Notes under the pieces: model-generated
Database searches by the model: none
The model's input: the letters and a program-made list of their open reading frames with translations, nothing else
Told to the model about the DNA's origin: nothing
Assembly: GCF_000818195.1 (NCBI RefSeq)
Contig: NZ_JTHL01000001.1
Span: forward strand, 4,574,308-4,606,766
Direction: 5' to 3'
Origin: Streptomyces sp. 150FB
GTDB lineage: Bacteria > Actinomycetota > Actinomycetes > Streptomycetales > Streptomycetaceae
Length of the DNA stretch: 32,459 nt
Translations under genes and position numbers: made by a program
Shown here: piece after piece, positions 16,208 to 24,291 of the stretch
Layout: each line of letters opens with the position of its first letter
How positions within the stretch are numbered: position 1 is the stretch's first letter

Positions 16208-18349
16208 ATGAACGCGCCGTACGACGGTGACCGCGGACAAGGCGCGGGCGGCGATCCGGCAGGTCAGGTTCCCCCGCCGGGGCACTCGGGCCAGGATCCC
16301 TATGTCCAGGACGCCTACACCCAGGATCCCTACTGGGCGCAGGACCTCGCCGCGCAGGACCCGGTGAGCGAGGCGCTGTACGACGGCGCCGCGCACCCGC
16401 CGCCGCCCCCCGGCCCGTACCAGGACTCCTCGCAGCTCTACCAGCAGCCCCCGGTGCAGCAGCACGCCCCTGACCCGCGGGTCTGGGCACAGACCCCGGC
16501 GCCCGAACCCGAGGGTTTCTCCCGCCGCCTGCCGTACGGGGACGACCCGAGGACCACCCAGTTCACCGGGGTCGACGAGCTGGTCTCCCAGGCCGGTGAC
16601 GACGCCACCCAGCCCGACGCGTTCGCGCACCTCTACCGCGACCAGCAGGGCCTCGGCCCCGTACCCGCACCGCCCGACCCGGAACCGGTCACCGCACCGC
16701 CCCCCGCCAAGAAGGCGGGCGGCAAGGCATCAGGACTGCTCAAGTCGAGCGCGCTGATGGCGGCGGGCACCCTGGTCTCCCGGCTGACCGGTTTCGTACG
16801 GAGCCTGGTGCTCACCGCCGCGCTGGGCGCCGCCCTCCTCGGTGACTCCTTCAGCGTGGCCTACACCCTGCCCACGATGATCTACATCCTCACCGTCGGC
16901 GGCGGCCTCAACTCCGTGTTCGTCCCGCAACTCGTACGGTCGATGAAGGACGACGAGGACGGCGGCCAGGCGTACGCCAACCGCCTGCTGACCCTCGTCA
17001 TGGTGGCCCTCGGCGTCATCACGGCCATCGTGGTCCTCGCGGCGCCGCTGCTGATCAGCGTGATGTCCCCGACGATCGCCGGCGACCCGGCGGCCAACAA
17101 CGTCGCCGTCACCTTCGCCCGCTACTGCCTGCCCACGATCTTCTTCATGGGTGTGCATGTGGTCATGGGTCAGATCCTGAACGCACGCGGCAAGTTCGGC
17201 GCGATGATGTGGACCCCGGTCCTCAACAACATCGTCATGATCGTCACGTTCGGTCTCTTCATCTATGTGTACGGCACCGCCGCCGACTCCGGCATCGGCG
17301 TCAAGACGATCCCGGCGGAGGGCGTACGGCTGCTGGGCGTCGGCACCCTGCTCGGCCTCACCGTCCAGGCGCTCGCGATGATTCCCTACCTCCGCGAGGC
17401 CGGGTTCCGCTTCCGCCCCCGGTTCGACTGGAAGGGCCACGGCCTCGGCAAGACGATCAAGCTGGCCAAGTGGACCGTCCTGTTCGTTCTCGCCAACCAG
17501 GCCGGTGTCGTGGTCGTCACCCGCCTCGCCACCGCGGCGGGCAAGGCCTCCGGCAAGGACGGCGCCGGCATCCTCGGCTACAGCAACGCCCAGCTCATCT
17601 GGGGCATGCCGCAGGCCATAATCACCGTCTCGGTCATGGCGGCCCTGCTGCCCCGGCTCTCCCGCGCCGCCCACGACGGCGACCCCGGCGCCGTACGCGA
17701 CGACATCTCCCAGGGCCTGCGCAACTCGGCGGTCGCGATCGTCCCGATCGCCTTCGCCTTCCTCGCCCTCGGTGTCCCGATGTCCACCCTGCTGTTCTCG
17801 TCGAGCGGCCTGGAATCGGCACAGTCCATGGGCTTCATCCTGATGGCGTTCGGCCTCGGGCTCATCCCGTACTCCGTGCAGTACGTCGTCCTGCGCGGCT
17901 TCTACGCGTACGAGGACACCCGGACCCCCTTCTACAACACGGTCATCGTCGCCGCCGTCAACGCGGCGGCCTCCGGCGTCAGTTACCTCGTCCTGCCGTC
18001 CGGCTGGGCCGTAGTCGGCATGGCCGCCTCGTACGGTCTCGCCTACGCCGTCGGCGTCGGAGTCGCCTGGCGCAGGCTCAAGAACCGCCTCGGCGGCGAC
18101 CTGGACGGCGGCCGCGTGATGCGCACCTACGCACGCCTGTGCCTGGCGTCCATCCCCGCGGCCCTCGCCGGCGGCGCCGTCGGCTACTTCGTACTCCACA
18201 GCGCGGGCAACGGCGCTGTCGGCGCTCTCGTGGCCCTGATCGGCGGCGGCATCGTCCTCCTCGGCGTCTTCTATCTCGCGGCCAAGAAGATGCGGATCGA
18301 GGAAATCAACGCCATGGTCGGCATGGTGCGCGGTCGTCTCGGACGCTAG
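16208..18349 (+). CDS. murJ: Lipid II flippase MurJ (MviN)
   Basis: Flips lipid II across the membrane for peptidoglycan assembly. The 713-residue protein has about 165 cytoplasmic residues rich in Pro, Gln, Asp and Tyr, with repeated QDPY-like motifs, before the conserved core. The core begins GLLKSSALMAAGTLVSRLTG, the classic MurJ first helix, followed by PTMIYILTVGGGLNSVFVPQ and many further membrane segments, and ends shortly after the last helix. The disordered N-terminal extension is much longer than in E. coli MurJ. GAGGTGGGG precedes the ATG. Unlike the mycobacterial MviN fusion, the pseudokinase is a separate downstream gene here. Identity is secure. Confidence 0.95.
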   Translation: MNAPYDGDRGQGAGGDPAGQVPPPGHSGQDPYVQDAYTQDPYWAQDLAAQDPVSEALYDGAAHPPPPPGPYQDSSQLYQQPPVQQHAPDPRVWAQTPAPEPEGFSRRLPYGDDPRTTQFTGVDELVSQAGDDATQPDAFAHLYRDQQGLGPVPAPPDPEPVTAPPPAKKAGGKASGLLKSSALMAAGTLVSRLTGFVRSLVLTAALGAALLGDSFSVAYTLPTMIYILTVGGGLNSVFVPQLVRSMKDDEDGGQAYANRLLTLVMVALGVITAIVVLAAPLLISVMSPTIAGDPAANNVAVTFARYCLPTIFFMGVHVVMGQILNARGKFGAMMWTPVLNNIVMIVTFGLFIYVYGTAADSGIGVKTIPAEGVRLLGVGTLLGLTVQALAMIPYLREAGFRFRPRFDWKGHGLGKTIKLAKWTVLFVLANQAGVVVVTRLATAAGKASGKDGAGILGYSNAQLIWGMPQAIITVSVMAALLPRLSRAAHDGDPGAVRDDISQGLRNSAVAIVPIAFAFLALGVPMSTLLFSSSGLESAQSMGFILMAFGLGLIPYSVQYVVLRGFYAYEDTRTPFYNTVIVAAVNAAASGVSYLVLPSGWAVVGMAASYGLAYAVGVGVAWRRLKNRLGGDLDGGRVMRTYARLCLASIPAALAGGAVGYFVLHSAGNGAVGALVALIGGGIVLLGVFYLAAKKMRIEEINAMVGMVRGRLGR

Positions 18350-18467
18350 AAGCGGCGGCCGGGCACAACCATCACCGGCCACCGCGTGTCGTGCATAGTG
18401 CCGGACTGTGGGCACAATTGGCTTGGCTGTTGGATAGTGCTCAACGGATGGGGAGGCAGGAGCGACG

Positions 18468-20195
18468 GTGGCGGAACGTAGCACGGCTGCCGTCGACGTG
18501 GCCGACAACAGCGGCGATGAGCCGCTGTCCGCCAAGGCGGACAAGGCCACGACCGACGGTGTGGCGAAGGTCAAGGACGCCGAGAACGCCAAGGATACTG
18601 ACGAAGAGTCCGCATCGGAGTCGGCCGGCGAGCGGCAGAGCACCGAGCCGACCGTCACGGCCCCCGAGCTGCACAGCGGCCACAAGCTGGCCAGACGCTA
18701 CCGCCTGGAGGAGTGCGTCACCCGACTGGACGGCTTCAGTAGCTGGCGTGCGGTCGACGAGAAACTGCGCCGCGCCGTCGGTGTCCACCTGCTTCCGGCC
18801 AACCATCCACGAGCCCGCTCCGTACTGGCGGCCGCCAGATCCGCCGCGCTCCTCGGCGACCCGCGCTTCGTACAGGTCCTCGACGCCGTCGAGGAGGACG
18901 ACCTCGTCTACGTCGTCCACGAATGGCTGCCCGACTCCGTCGAACTCACCGCACTGCTCGCCGCCGGTCCGATGGACGCCCACGACGCCTACCAGTTCGT
19001 CAGCCAGATCGCCGGAGCCATGGCAGCGGCCCACCGTGAAGGCCTGGCCCATCTCAGGCTGACACCAGGAGCGGTGCTGCGGACATCCAGCGGCCAGTAC
19101 CGCATCCGCGGCCTCGCCGTGAACGCGGCGCTGCGAGGTATCAGCGCCGAACGGCCCCAGCGCACCGACACGGAGGCGATCGGCGCCCTGCTGTACGCCA
19201 CGCTGACCCAGCGCTGGCCGTACGAGACCGACGCCTACGGGCTCTCCGGCCTTCCCAAGGGCGTCGGCCTGATCGCTCCCGACCAGGTCCGCGCCGGCAT
19301 CCACCGCGGCCTCTCCGAACTCGCCATGCGCGCCCTGGTCAACGACGGCGCCACGGCGTCCCGTCAGGAACCGCCCTGCACCACCCCGGACGAACTGGCC
19401 AAGGCGATCGCGGAGATGCCGCGCATCAAGCCTCCGGAGCCCACGTTCACCGCCCCGCCCGAATACCAGCGAACCACCTACCAGCAGGGCACCTACGGAC
19501 GCTCGCACCCCGGCACAGCGGTGCCCGTCACGCCCCAGCCGGTACCCCCCGCGCCGCTCCAGAGCCGTACGGGCAAGACCCTCAAGTGGCTCGTCGCTGC
19601 GCTCCTCATCGCGGCGCTCGGGCTCGGTAGCTGGCAAGTCGCCGACCGCCTCCTCGAGCAGAACGAGAAGCAGAGCGACGACCCCGCGAACACCCAGACG
19701 ACCACGGGGAACGGCAACGACAAGGCCCTCCAGGCCGGCAAACCGCTCAGCATCGTCTCCGCCTACGACTTCGACCCCGCGCCCGAAGGCAACGGCGTCG
19801 AGAACCCCGACGAGATAAAAGACAGCTACGACGGCAACCCGGCCACGTACTGGCAGACCATGAGCTACAAGGACACCCCGAACTTCGGAAACCTGAAGTC
19901 GGGCGTCGGCATCGTGCTGGACCTCGGCAAAACGCAGCAGGTCGGCACCGTGAACGTCAGCTTCCTGGACGGACAGACCTCGGTCGAACTGAGGGCCGCG
20001 TCGGCGGACACCACACAGCGCCCCTCCACGCTGGGAAGTTTCACGAAGGTTGCCGAGGGATCCGGTGAGAAAGTAGCCCTCAAGCCGGGGAAGCCCCTCC
20101 GGACACGGTACGTTCTGGTCTGGCTGACCAAGCTTCCGCAGACCAGCGCAGGCAGTTTCCGCGGCAGGGTCTCGGAAATCAGCGTCACCAGCTAA
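18468..20195 (+). CDS. Membrane pseudokinase with extracellular discoidin-like domain
   Basis: A 575-residue protein. After a charged 70-residue N-terminus, residues about 77-320 align with Ser/Thr kinases, but all catalytic motifs are lost: the VAVK lysine is His107 (VGVHLLP), the HRDLKP loop reads HLRLTP, and DFG becomes GLA (215-217). It should not phosphorylate substrates. A single membrane helix spans about 374-391. The outside part (about 420-575) looks like an F5/8-type-C carbohydrate-binding fold, with YDGNPATYWQT and GIVLDLGKTQQVGTVNV. It follows murJ. In mycobacteria the equivalent pseudokinase is fused to MurJ and recruits the FHA protein FhaA (established there), so a MurJ-regulating role is inferred. 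The GTG start follows GGGAGGCAGGAG. Confidence 0.85.
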   Translation: MAERSTAAVDVADNSGDEPLSAKADKATTDGVAKVKDAENAKDTDEESASESAGERQSTEPTVTAPELHSGHKLARRYRLEECVTRLDGFSSWRAVDEKLRRAVGVHLLPANHPRARSVLAAARSAALLGDPRFVQVLDAVEEDDLVYVVHEWLPDSVELTALLAAGPMDAHDAYQFVSQIAGAMAAAHREGLAHLRLTPGAVLRTSSGQYRIRGLAVNAALRGISAERPQRTDTEAIGALLYATLTQRWPYETDAYGLSGLPKGVGLIAPDQVRAGIHRGLSELAMRALVNDGATASRQEPPCTTPDELAKAIAEMPRIKPPEPTFTAPPEYQRTTYQQGTYGRSHPGTAVPVTPQPVPPAPLQSRTGKTLKWLVAALLIAALGLGSWQVADRLLEQNEKQSDDPANTQTTTGNGNDKALQAGKPLSIVSAYDFDPAPEGNGVENPDEIKDSYDGNPATYWQTMSYKDTPNFGNLKSGVGIVLDLGKTQQVGTVNVSFLDGQTSVELRAASADTTQRPSTLGSFTKVAEGSGEKVALKPGKPLRTRYVLVWLTKLPQTSAGSFRGRVSEISVTS

Positions 20196-20221
20196 CGCGA
20201 CCCAGGGGAGGGGGCACACCG

Positions 20222-20926
20222 TTGGACGACGCAGCTCTCAGCGATACGAGCGACCAAGACCTTCTGAGTGCACATGTCGCAGGTGATCCCGACGCCTTCG
20301 GCGAGCTCGTACGCCGTCACCGCGACCGCCTCTGGGCCGTCGCCCTGCGCACGCTGGGAGACCGTGAGGAAGCGGCCGACGCCGTCCAGGACGCCCTCGT
20401 ATCCGCCTTCCGCGCCGCCCACACCTTCCGCGGCCAGTCCGCGGTGACCACCTGGCTGCACCGCATCACCGTCAACGCCTGCCTCGACCGGGTCCGTAAG
20501 GCCTCCTCCCGCAAGACCTCCCCCATGGACGACACGGAGCGGTTGGAACAGCTCCTCGAACCCCATGAATCCGCTGAGGAACCCGCCCAGCGCGAGGACC
20601 TCCACCGTGAGCTCCTCGCCGCACTGGCCAAGCTCCCCGTCGACCAGCGCGCCGCGCTCGTCCTCGTGGACATGCAGGGATACCCCGTGGCCGAAGCGGC
20701 ACGTGTCCTCGGCGTCCCCACCGGGACGGTGAAAAGCCGCTGTGCACGGGGGAGAGCCAGACTCCTGCCGATGGTCAGCCATCTGCGGGGAGACCCGGAG
20801 GATAACGGCGGTCCGCGCAGGGGAAGGAACCGGACGCCGGAGGCATCCGTCCCACCGGCATCAGGGCAGAGGAACGCAGGACCGAATGATCCTGCCGCAG
20901 CGAAGGGCGGAGGTGGGCGCACATGA
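20222..20926 (+). CDS. sigM: ECF RNA polymerase sigma factor SigM
   Basis: A 234-residue extracytoplasmic-function sigma factor. Region 2 covers about residues 15-80 (DPDAFGELVRRHRDRLWAVA, then DAVQDALVSAFRAAHTFRG and the WLHRITVNACLDRVRK end). Region 4 covers about 120-175, with LPVDQRAALVLVDMQGYPVAEAARVLGVPTGTVKSRCARGR as its helix-turn-helix. A disordered Gly/Pro/Arg tail of about 50 residues follows. The start is an uncommon TTG, supported by GGGAGGGGG nine bases upstream. Its stop overlaps the next start (ATGA), coupling it to the anti-sigma gene. The name rests on synteny with mycobacterial sigM (between mviN and trxB). Its regulon cannot be read here. Confidence 0.9.
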   Translation: MDDAALSDTSDQDLLSAHVAGDPDAFGELVRRHRDRLWAVALRTLGDREEAADAVQDALVSAFRAAHTFRGQSAVTTWLHRITVNACLDRVRKASSRKTSPMDDTERLEQLLEPHESAEEPAQREDLHRELLAALAKLPVDQRAALVLVDMQGYPVAEAARVLGVPTGTVKSRCARGRARLLPMVSHLRGDPEDNGGPRRGRNRTPEASVPPASGQRNAGPNDPAAAKGGGGRT

Positions 20927-21894
20927 CATCGACGACGGGCACGGCTCAGCACCCGGACGTCTCGGAAATCGCCGACCTCATGGAAGGCCTGCTCCCACCC
21001 TCACGCACCGCGGAGGTCCGGCAGCACCTCGACGGCTGCCCGCTCTGCGCGGATGTCCACGCCTCCCTGGAAGAGATCAAGGGACTGCTCGGCACCCTGC
21101 CAGGACCGACCCGGATGCCGGACGATGTCGCAGGACGCATCGACGCCGCACTGGCCGCCGAAGCACTGCTCGACGCGACCGCCCCGGACGAGACCATCGA
21201 TGTTTCACGTGAAACATCGACCGCCGCCGAGGCGCCCGAACCGGCGAGCCCCGCGGAGACGGACACCACCCCGGCGGACCCGCCCAGGACCGACCGTCCC
21301 GGAGGCCGCTCCAGGGGAGCCACCGGCCCCGGCCGGAGCGGTCCCGTACGCCCCGCCCGACCCGTACGCCGCCGACGCAGGGCGGTCCTCGGCGCCGTCT
21401 TCGGCACCGCCTTCGGAGCGGCGGCCATCGGCGTCGGCGTCCTGCTGTCGCAGTCCGTCGGCGGGTCCGACAACAGCGCCGCCAGCGCCCCCGCCGACAC
21501 CCGGGCCGGCGCCACACAGAACGGCGTCGAGTTCACCGACGTGCACCTCAAGGGAAGCGTCGACTCACTGCTGCACCCCAGCCCGACAGCCACCGGGCCC
21601 GACGGCAAGAAGCACGGTGACTCCACCACCGGTCGGCAGAGCACCACGAACTCGCCCATGCTCCAGCAGTTGCCCACCGTGCCCCAGTGCATCCAGCGAG
21701 GCACCGGTCGCACCGAACCCGCCATCGCGGTGGAGGAGGGCACCTACCACGGTGATCACGCCTACCTCGTCGTCCTTCCGCACGCCGACGACACCAGCCG
21801 GGTACAGGCGTATGTCATCGACGCGACCTGCGTGAAGAACGCCCCCACCACCAAGGGCAAAGTCCTGCTGACCCACGCCTACCCTCGTCACTGA
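20923..21894 (+). CDS. Zinc-finger anti-sigma factor, membrane-anchored
   Basis: A 323-residue anti-sigma factor of the ZAS type. The N-terminal domain has the HxxxCxxC motif (His35, Cys39, Cys42 in HLDGCPLC) that marks these regulators and often senses redox state. An Ala/Pro/Arg-rich linker leads to one membrane helix at about residues 155-175, and an extracellular domain of about 145 residues follows with HADDTSRVQAYVID near the end. Its ATG overlaps the sigM stop by four bases, so it is almost certainly the SigM inhibitor. A complete parS site lies within the coding linker, where residues 94-98 read VSRET. Its position in front of trxB fits a thiol-stress role, which is inference. Confidence 0.85.
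   Translation: MTSTTGTAQHPDVSEIADLMEGLLPPSRTAEVRQHLDGCPLCADVHASLEEIKGLLGTLPGPTRMPDDVAGRIDAALAAEALLDATAPDETIDVSRETSTAAEAPEPASPAETDTTPADPPRTDRPGGRSRGATGPGRSGPVRPARPVRRRRRAVLGAVFGTAFGAAAIGVGVLLSQSVGGSDNSAASAPADTRAGATQNGVEFTDVHLKGSVDSLLHPSPTATGPDGKKHGDSTTGRQSTTNSPMLQQLPTVPQCIQRGTGRTEPAIAVEEGTYHGDHAYLVVLPHADDTSRVQAYVIDATCVKNAPTTKGKVLLTHAYPRH
21202..21215. promoter_or_regulatory. parS: parS site 3, inside the anti-sigma gene
   Basis: Exact GTTTCACGTGAAAC within a 24-nt perfect palindrome (21197-21220, arms TCGATGTTTCAC). It is read in the frame GTT TCA CGT GAA ACA, avoiding the TGA stop that another frame would contain. Confidence 0.95.
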
Positions 21895-21922
21895 CGACAC
21901 CGCCGCGCCGCAGGGGCACCAC

Positions 21923-21949
21923 GGGAATGTAAGACCCGTAGGATCCGTT
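21923..21949 (+). promoter_or_regulatory. SigR-type promoter of trxBA
   Basis: GGGAAT (21923-21928), exactly 18 nt, then GTT (21947-21949). This is the consensus for the thiol-oxidative-stress sigma factor SigR, which is known to drive trxBA in S. coelicolor. It lies 70 nt before the trxB start codon. Confidence 0.85.
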
Positions 21950-22019
21950 GCGTGGGGTGAGAGTCGTTGAACCGGCCCCAGTAGGCAGTAGGCAGTCTGC
22001 AGAGACGAGGAAGAAACCC

Positions 22020-22994
22020 GTGAGCGAAGTCCGTAATGTGATCATCATTGGCTCCGGGCCCGCCGGCTACACGGCCGCGCTGTACACCGCGCGCGCATCG
22101 CTGAAGCCGCTGGTCTTCGAGGGCGCTGTCACCGCCGGTGGTGCACTGATGAACACCACCGACGTCGAGAACTTCCCGGGCTTCCGCGACGGCATCATGG
22201 GCCCCGACCTGATGGACAACATGCGGGCACAGGCAGAACGCTTTGGCGCCGAGCTCATCCCGGACGATGTCCTCTCCGTCGACCTCACCGGTGACATCAA
22301 GACCGTCACGGACACCGCCGGCACGGTCCACCGCGCCAAGGCAGTGATCGTCACCACCGGCTCCCAGCACCGCAAGCTGGGCCTGCCCAACGAGGACACG
22401 CTCTCCGGGCGAGGCGTCTCCTGGTGCGCCACCTGTGACGGCTTCTTCTTCAAGGACCAGGACATCGCCGTGGTCGGTGGCGGTGACACCGCGATGGAGG
22501 AGGCGACCTTCCTTTCCCGGTTCGCCAAGTCCGTCACGATCATCCACCGCCGGGACACCCTGCGCGCCTCCAAGGCCATGCAGGACCGTGCCTTCGCCGA
22601 CCCGAAGATCAAGTTCGCCTGGGACAGCGAGGTCGCCGAGATCCATGGCGACCAGAAGCTCTCCGGCCTGACCCTGCGCAACACCAGGACAGGTGAGACA
22701 TCCCCGCTCGACGTGACCGGCCTCTTCATCGCGGTGGGCCACGACCCGAGGACCGAACTGTTCAAGGGCCAGCTCGACCTGGACGACGAGGGATACCTCA
22801 TCGTCGACGCCCCGTCGACGCGGACCAACCGACACGGTGTCTTCGCCGCCGGTGACGTCGTCGACCACACCTATCGCCAGGCGATCACCGCCGCCGGCAC
22901 CGGGTGCTCCGCAGCTCTCGACTCCGAGCGTTTCCTCTCCGCCCTCAGCGACCGCGAAAAGGCCGCCGAGCCGGAGAAGACCGCCAGCGTCTGA
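22020..22994 (+). CDS. trxB: Thioredoxin reductase (NADPH)
   Basis: FAD enzyme that passes electrons from NADPH to thioredoxin. The 324-residue protein has the FAD motif GSGPAG (11-16), the redox-active CATC pair (Cys136 and Cys139 in [10 protein letters not shown]), the NADPH motif [12 protein letters not shown] (151-162), HRR in the NADP pocket, and the terminal FAD motif [10 protein letters not shown]. The start is the GTG at 22020, giving [13 protein letters not shown] and preceded by GAGGAAG; an upstream in-frame ATG at 21948 overlaps the promoter and is rejected. It lies 42 nt upstream of trxA in one operon under the SigR-type promoter. Identity is certain. Confidence 0.97.
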   Translation: MSEVRNVIIIGSGPAGYTAALYTARASLKPLVFEGAVTAGGALMNTTDVENFPGFRDGIMGPDLMDNMRAQAERFGAELIPDDVLSVDLTGDIKTVTDTAGTVHRAKAVIVTTGSQHRKLGLPNEDTLSGRGVSWCATCDGFFFKDQDIAVVGGGDTAMEEATFLSRFAKSVTIIHRRDTLRASKAMQDRAFADPKIKFAWDSEVAEIHGDQKLSGLTLRNTRTGETSPLDVTGLFIAVGHDPRTELFKGQLDLDDEGYLIVDAPSTRTNRHGVFAAGDVVDHTYRQAITAAGTGCSAALDSERFLSALSDREKAAEPEKTASV

Positions 22995-23036
22995 GACCTC
23001 TACCGATCCCCACCACACAACATTAAGGAGGCCGCC

Positions 23037-23384
23037 GTGGCCGGCGACCTGAAGCATGTGACCGACGATTCATTCGAAGAGGATGTCCTCAAGAGCGACA
23101 AGCCCGTACTGGTGGACTTCTGGGCCGCCTGGTGCGGACCGTGCCGCCAGATCGCGCCGTCCCTGGAGGCCATCGCGGCCGAACACGGCGACAAGATCCA
23201 GGTGGTCAAGCTCAACATCGACGAGAACCCGGCCACCGCAGCCAAGTACGGCGTCATGTCCATCCCGACGCTGAACGTCTACCAGAACGGCGAGGTCGCC
23301 AAGACCATCGTCGGCGCCAAGCCCAAGGCCGCGCTCGTACGCGACCTGGAGAGCTTCATCGGCGAAGGTGTCACCACCGCCTGA
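23037..23384 (+). CDS. trxA: Thioredoxin
   Basis: A 115-residue cytoplasmic dithiol reductant. The active site is WCGPC with Cys33 and Cys36, preceded by LVDFWAAW and followed by the cis-proline loop MSIPTLNVYQNG. The length is normal. The GTG start has TAAGGAGG seven bases upstream. It is downstream of trxB in the same operon and supplies reducing power for ribonucleotide reductase and disulfide repair. Its 3' end is followed by a parS site and a hairpin terminator. Confidence 0.97.
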   Translation: MAGDLKHVTDDSFEEDVLKSDKPVLVDFWAAWCGPCRQIAPSLEAIAAEHGDKIQVVKLNIDENPATAAKYGVMSIPTLNVYQNGEVAKTIVGAKPKAALVRDLESFIGEGVTTA

Positions 23385-23397
23385 CGCTCATCTCGAT

Positions 23398-23411
23398 GTT
23401 TCACGTGAAAC
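23398..23411. promoter_or_regulatory. parS: parS site 4 (ParB binding)
   Basis: Exact GTTTCACGTGAAAC, 13 nt after the trxA stop codon. Its right end is also the first part of the trxA terminator stem. Confidence 0.95.
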
Positions 23412-23446
23412 GGCTCCATCCTCCGCCAGGGGGATGGAGCCGTTTC
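23407..23446. terminator. Hairpin terminator overlapping parS, trxA / GNAT
   Basis: GAAACGGCTCCATCC pairs perfectly with GGATGGAGCCGTTTC (23432-23446); three further inner pairs leave a small loop. It lies between the convergent trxA and GNAT genes, and the GAAAC at its base is shared with parS site 4. Confidence 0.8.
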
Positions 23447-23489
23447 CACATCACAGCGTCCACATCACAGGGGCCGCATCACATCACAG
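23447..23489 (+). repeat. Three copies of a decamer direct repeat
   Basis: CACATCACAG occurs at 23447-23456, 23461-23470 and 23480-23489. The last copy contains the stop codon of the GNAT gene (23484-23486). It may reflect local duplication; no function is evident. Confidence 0.6.
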
Positions 23490-24101
23490 CGGCCGCAGCG
23501 CCGGCTCCTTCTGTACGACGCCCAGCAGCCGGTCCAACGCCAGCTCCACGTCTTCCTTCCACGAGAGCGTCGTCCTCAGATCCAGCCGCATCCGTGGATA
23601 CGCCGGGTGCGGCCGTACGGTCTTGAAGCCCACCGACAGCAGATGATCCGCGGGCAGCACACACGCCGGTTCCTTCCAGCGGGCGTCACCGAAGGCTTCG
23701 ATCGCCTTGAACTCCCGCCGCAGCAGATCCTTGGCCACGGCCTGCACCATCACCCGGCCCAACCCCTGGCCCTGATAGCCCGGCATTATCCAAGCGGTCA
23801 TGAGCTGCGCGGCATCAGGGGAGACCGGGCTCGTCGGGAAGGCCGTGGACCGCGGGACATACGCCGGAGGCGCGTACATCACAAACCCGACGGGCAGATC
23901 GTCCACGTACACCACCCGGCCGCAGGAACCCCACTCCAGAAGAACCGCCGAGATCCAGGCTTCCTTCTCCGCCTCGGGCCTGCCCGCCTTCACCGCGGCC
24001 TCTCCGTTGACCGGATCAAGCTCCCAGAAAACACACCCCCGGCACCGCCTGGGCAGGTCTTGAAGATTGTCCAGCGTGAGCGGTGCAAGCCGACGCCCCA
24101 T
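23484..24101 (-). CDS. GNAT-family N-acetyltransferase
   Basis: A 205-residue protein. The acetyl-CoA-binding motif A of GNAT enzymes is visible as AWIMPGYQGQGLGRVMVQAVAKDL in the middle of the chain (Q/RxxGxG), preceded by beta strands VVYVDDLPVGFVMY. The N-terminus has a Cys pair in RRCRGCVFWE that could bind metal or be structural. The substrate is not deducible. GAGGAA precedes the ATG at 24101. It lies downstream of parB on the same strand but beyond a strong terminator, and converges with trxA. M. tuberculosis has an uncharacterised gene at the same place (Rv3916c, recollection). Confidence 0.82.
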   Translation of the reverse strand: MGRRLAPLTLDNLQDLPRRCRGCVFWELDPVNGEAAVKAGRPEAEKEAWISAVLLEWGSCGRVVYVDDLPVGFVMYAPPAYVPRSTAFPTSPVSPDAAQLMTAWIMPGYQGQGLGRVMVQAVAKDLLRREFKAIEAFGDARWKEPACVLPADHLLSVGFKTVRPHPAYPRMRLDLRTTLSWKEDVELALDRLLGVVQKEPALRPL

Positions 24102-24228
24102 GAAGGCTGTTCCTCACTTCCCTCGCCCGACGCGACACGGACGGCCGCGCCAGGTGGATCAAGGTACATGTGCCCTACCAGAACGCATCGTATCCACCCA
24201 GAGATACGCAGCACACCGAGGGACAGCA

Positions 24229-24273
24229 AAGGGCGGTCCGTGTTCCGGAAATCCCGGAACACGGACCGCCCTT
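24229..24273 (-). terminator. Perfect 20-bp hairpin after parAB
   Basis: AAGGGCGGTCCGTGTTCCGG pairs exactly with 24254-24273 around the 5-nt loop AAATC, beginning 19 nt after the parB stop codon. It is a strong terminator for the parAB transcript. Confidence 0.85.
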
Positions 24274-24291
24274 CACCGCGGTACGAGCCAC

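Noticed and set aside
14693..18685. Long minus-strand open frames opposite the DUF6049, murJ and pseudokinase genes
   Set aside because: They are low-complexity products of codon bias opposite well-supported genes, with no domain or ribosome-binding site.
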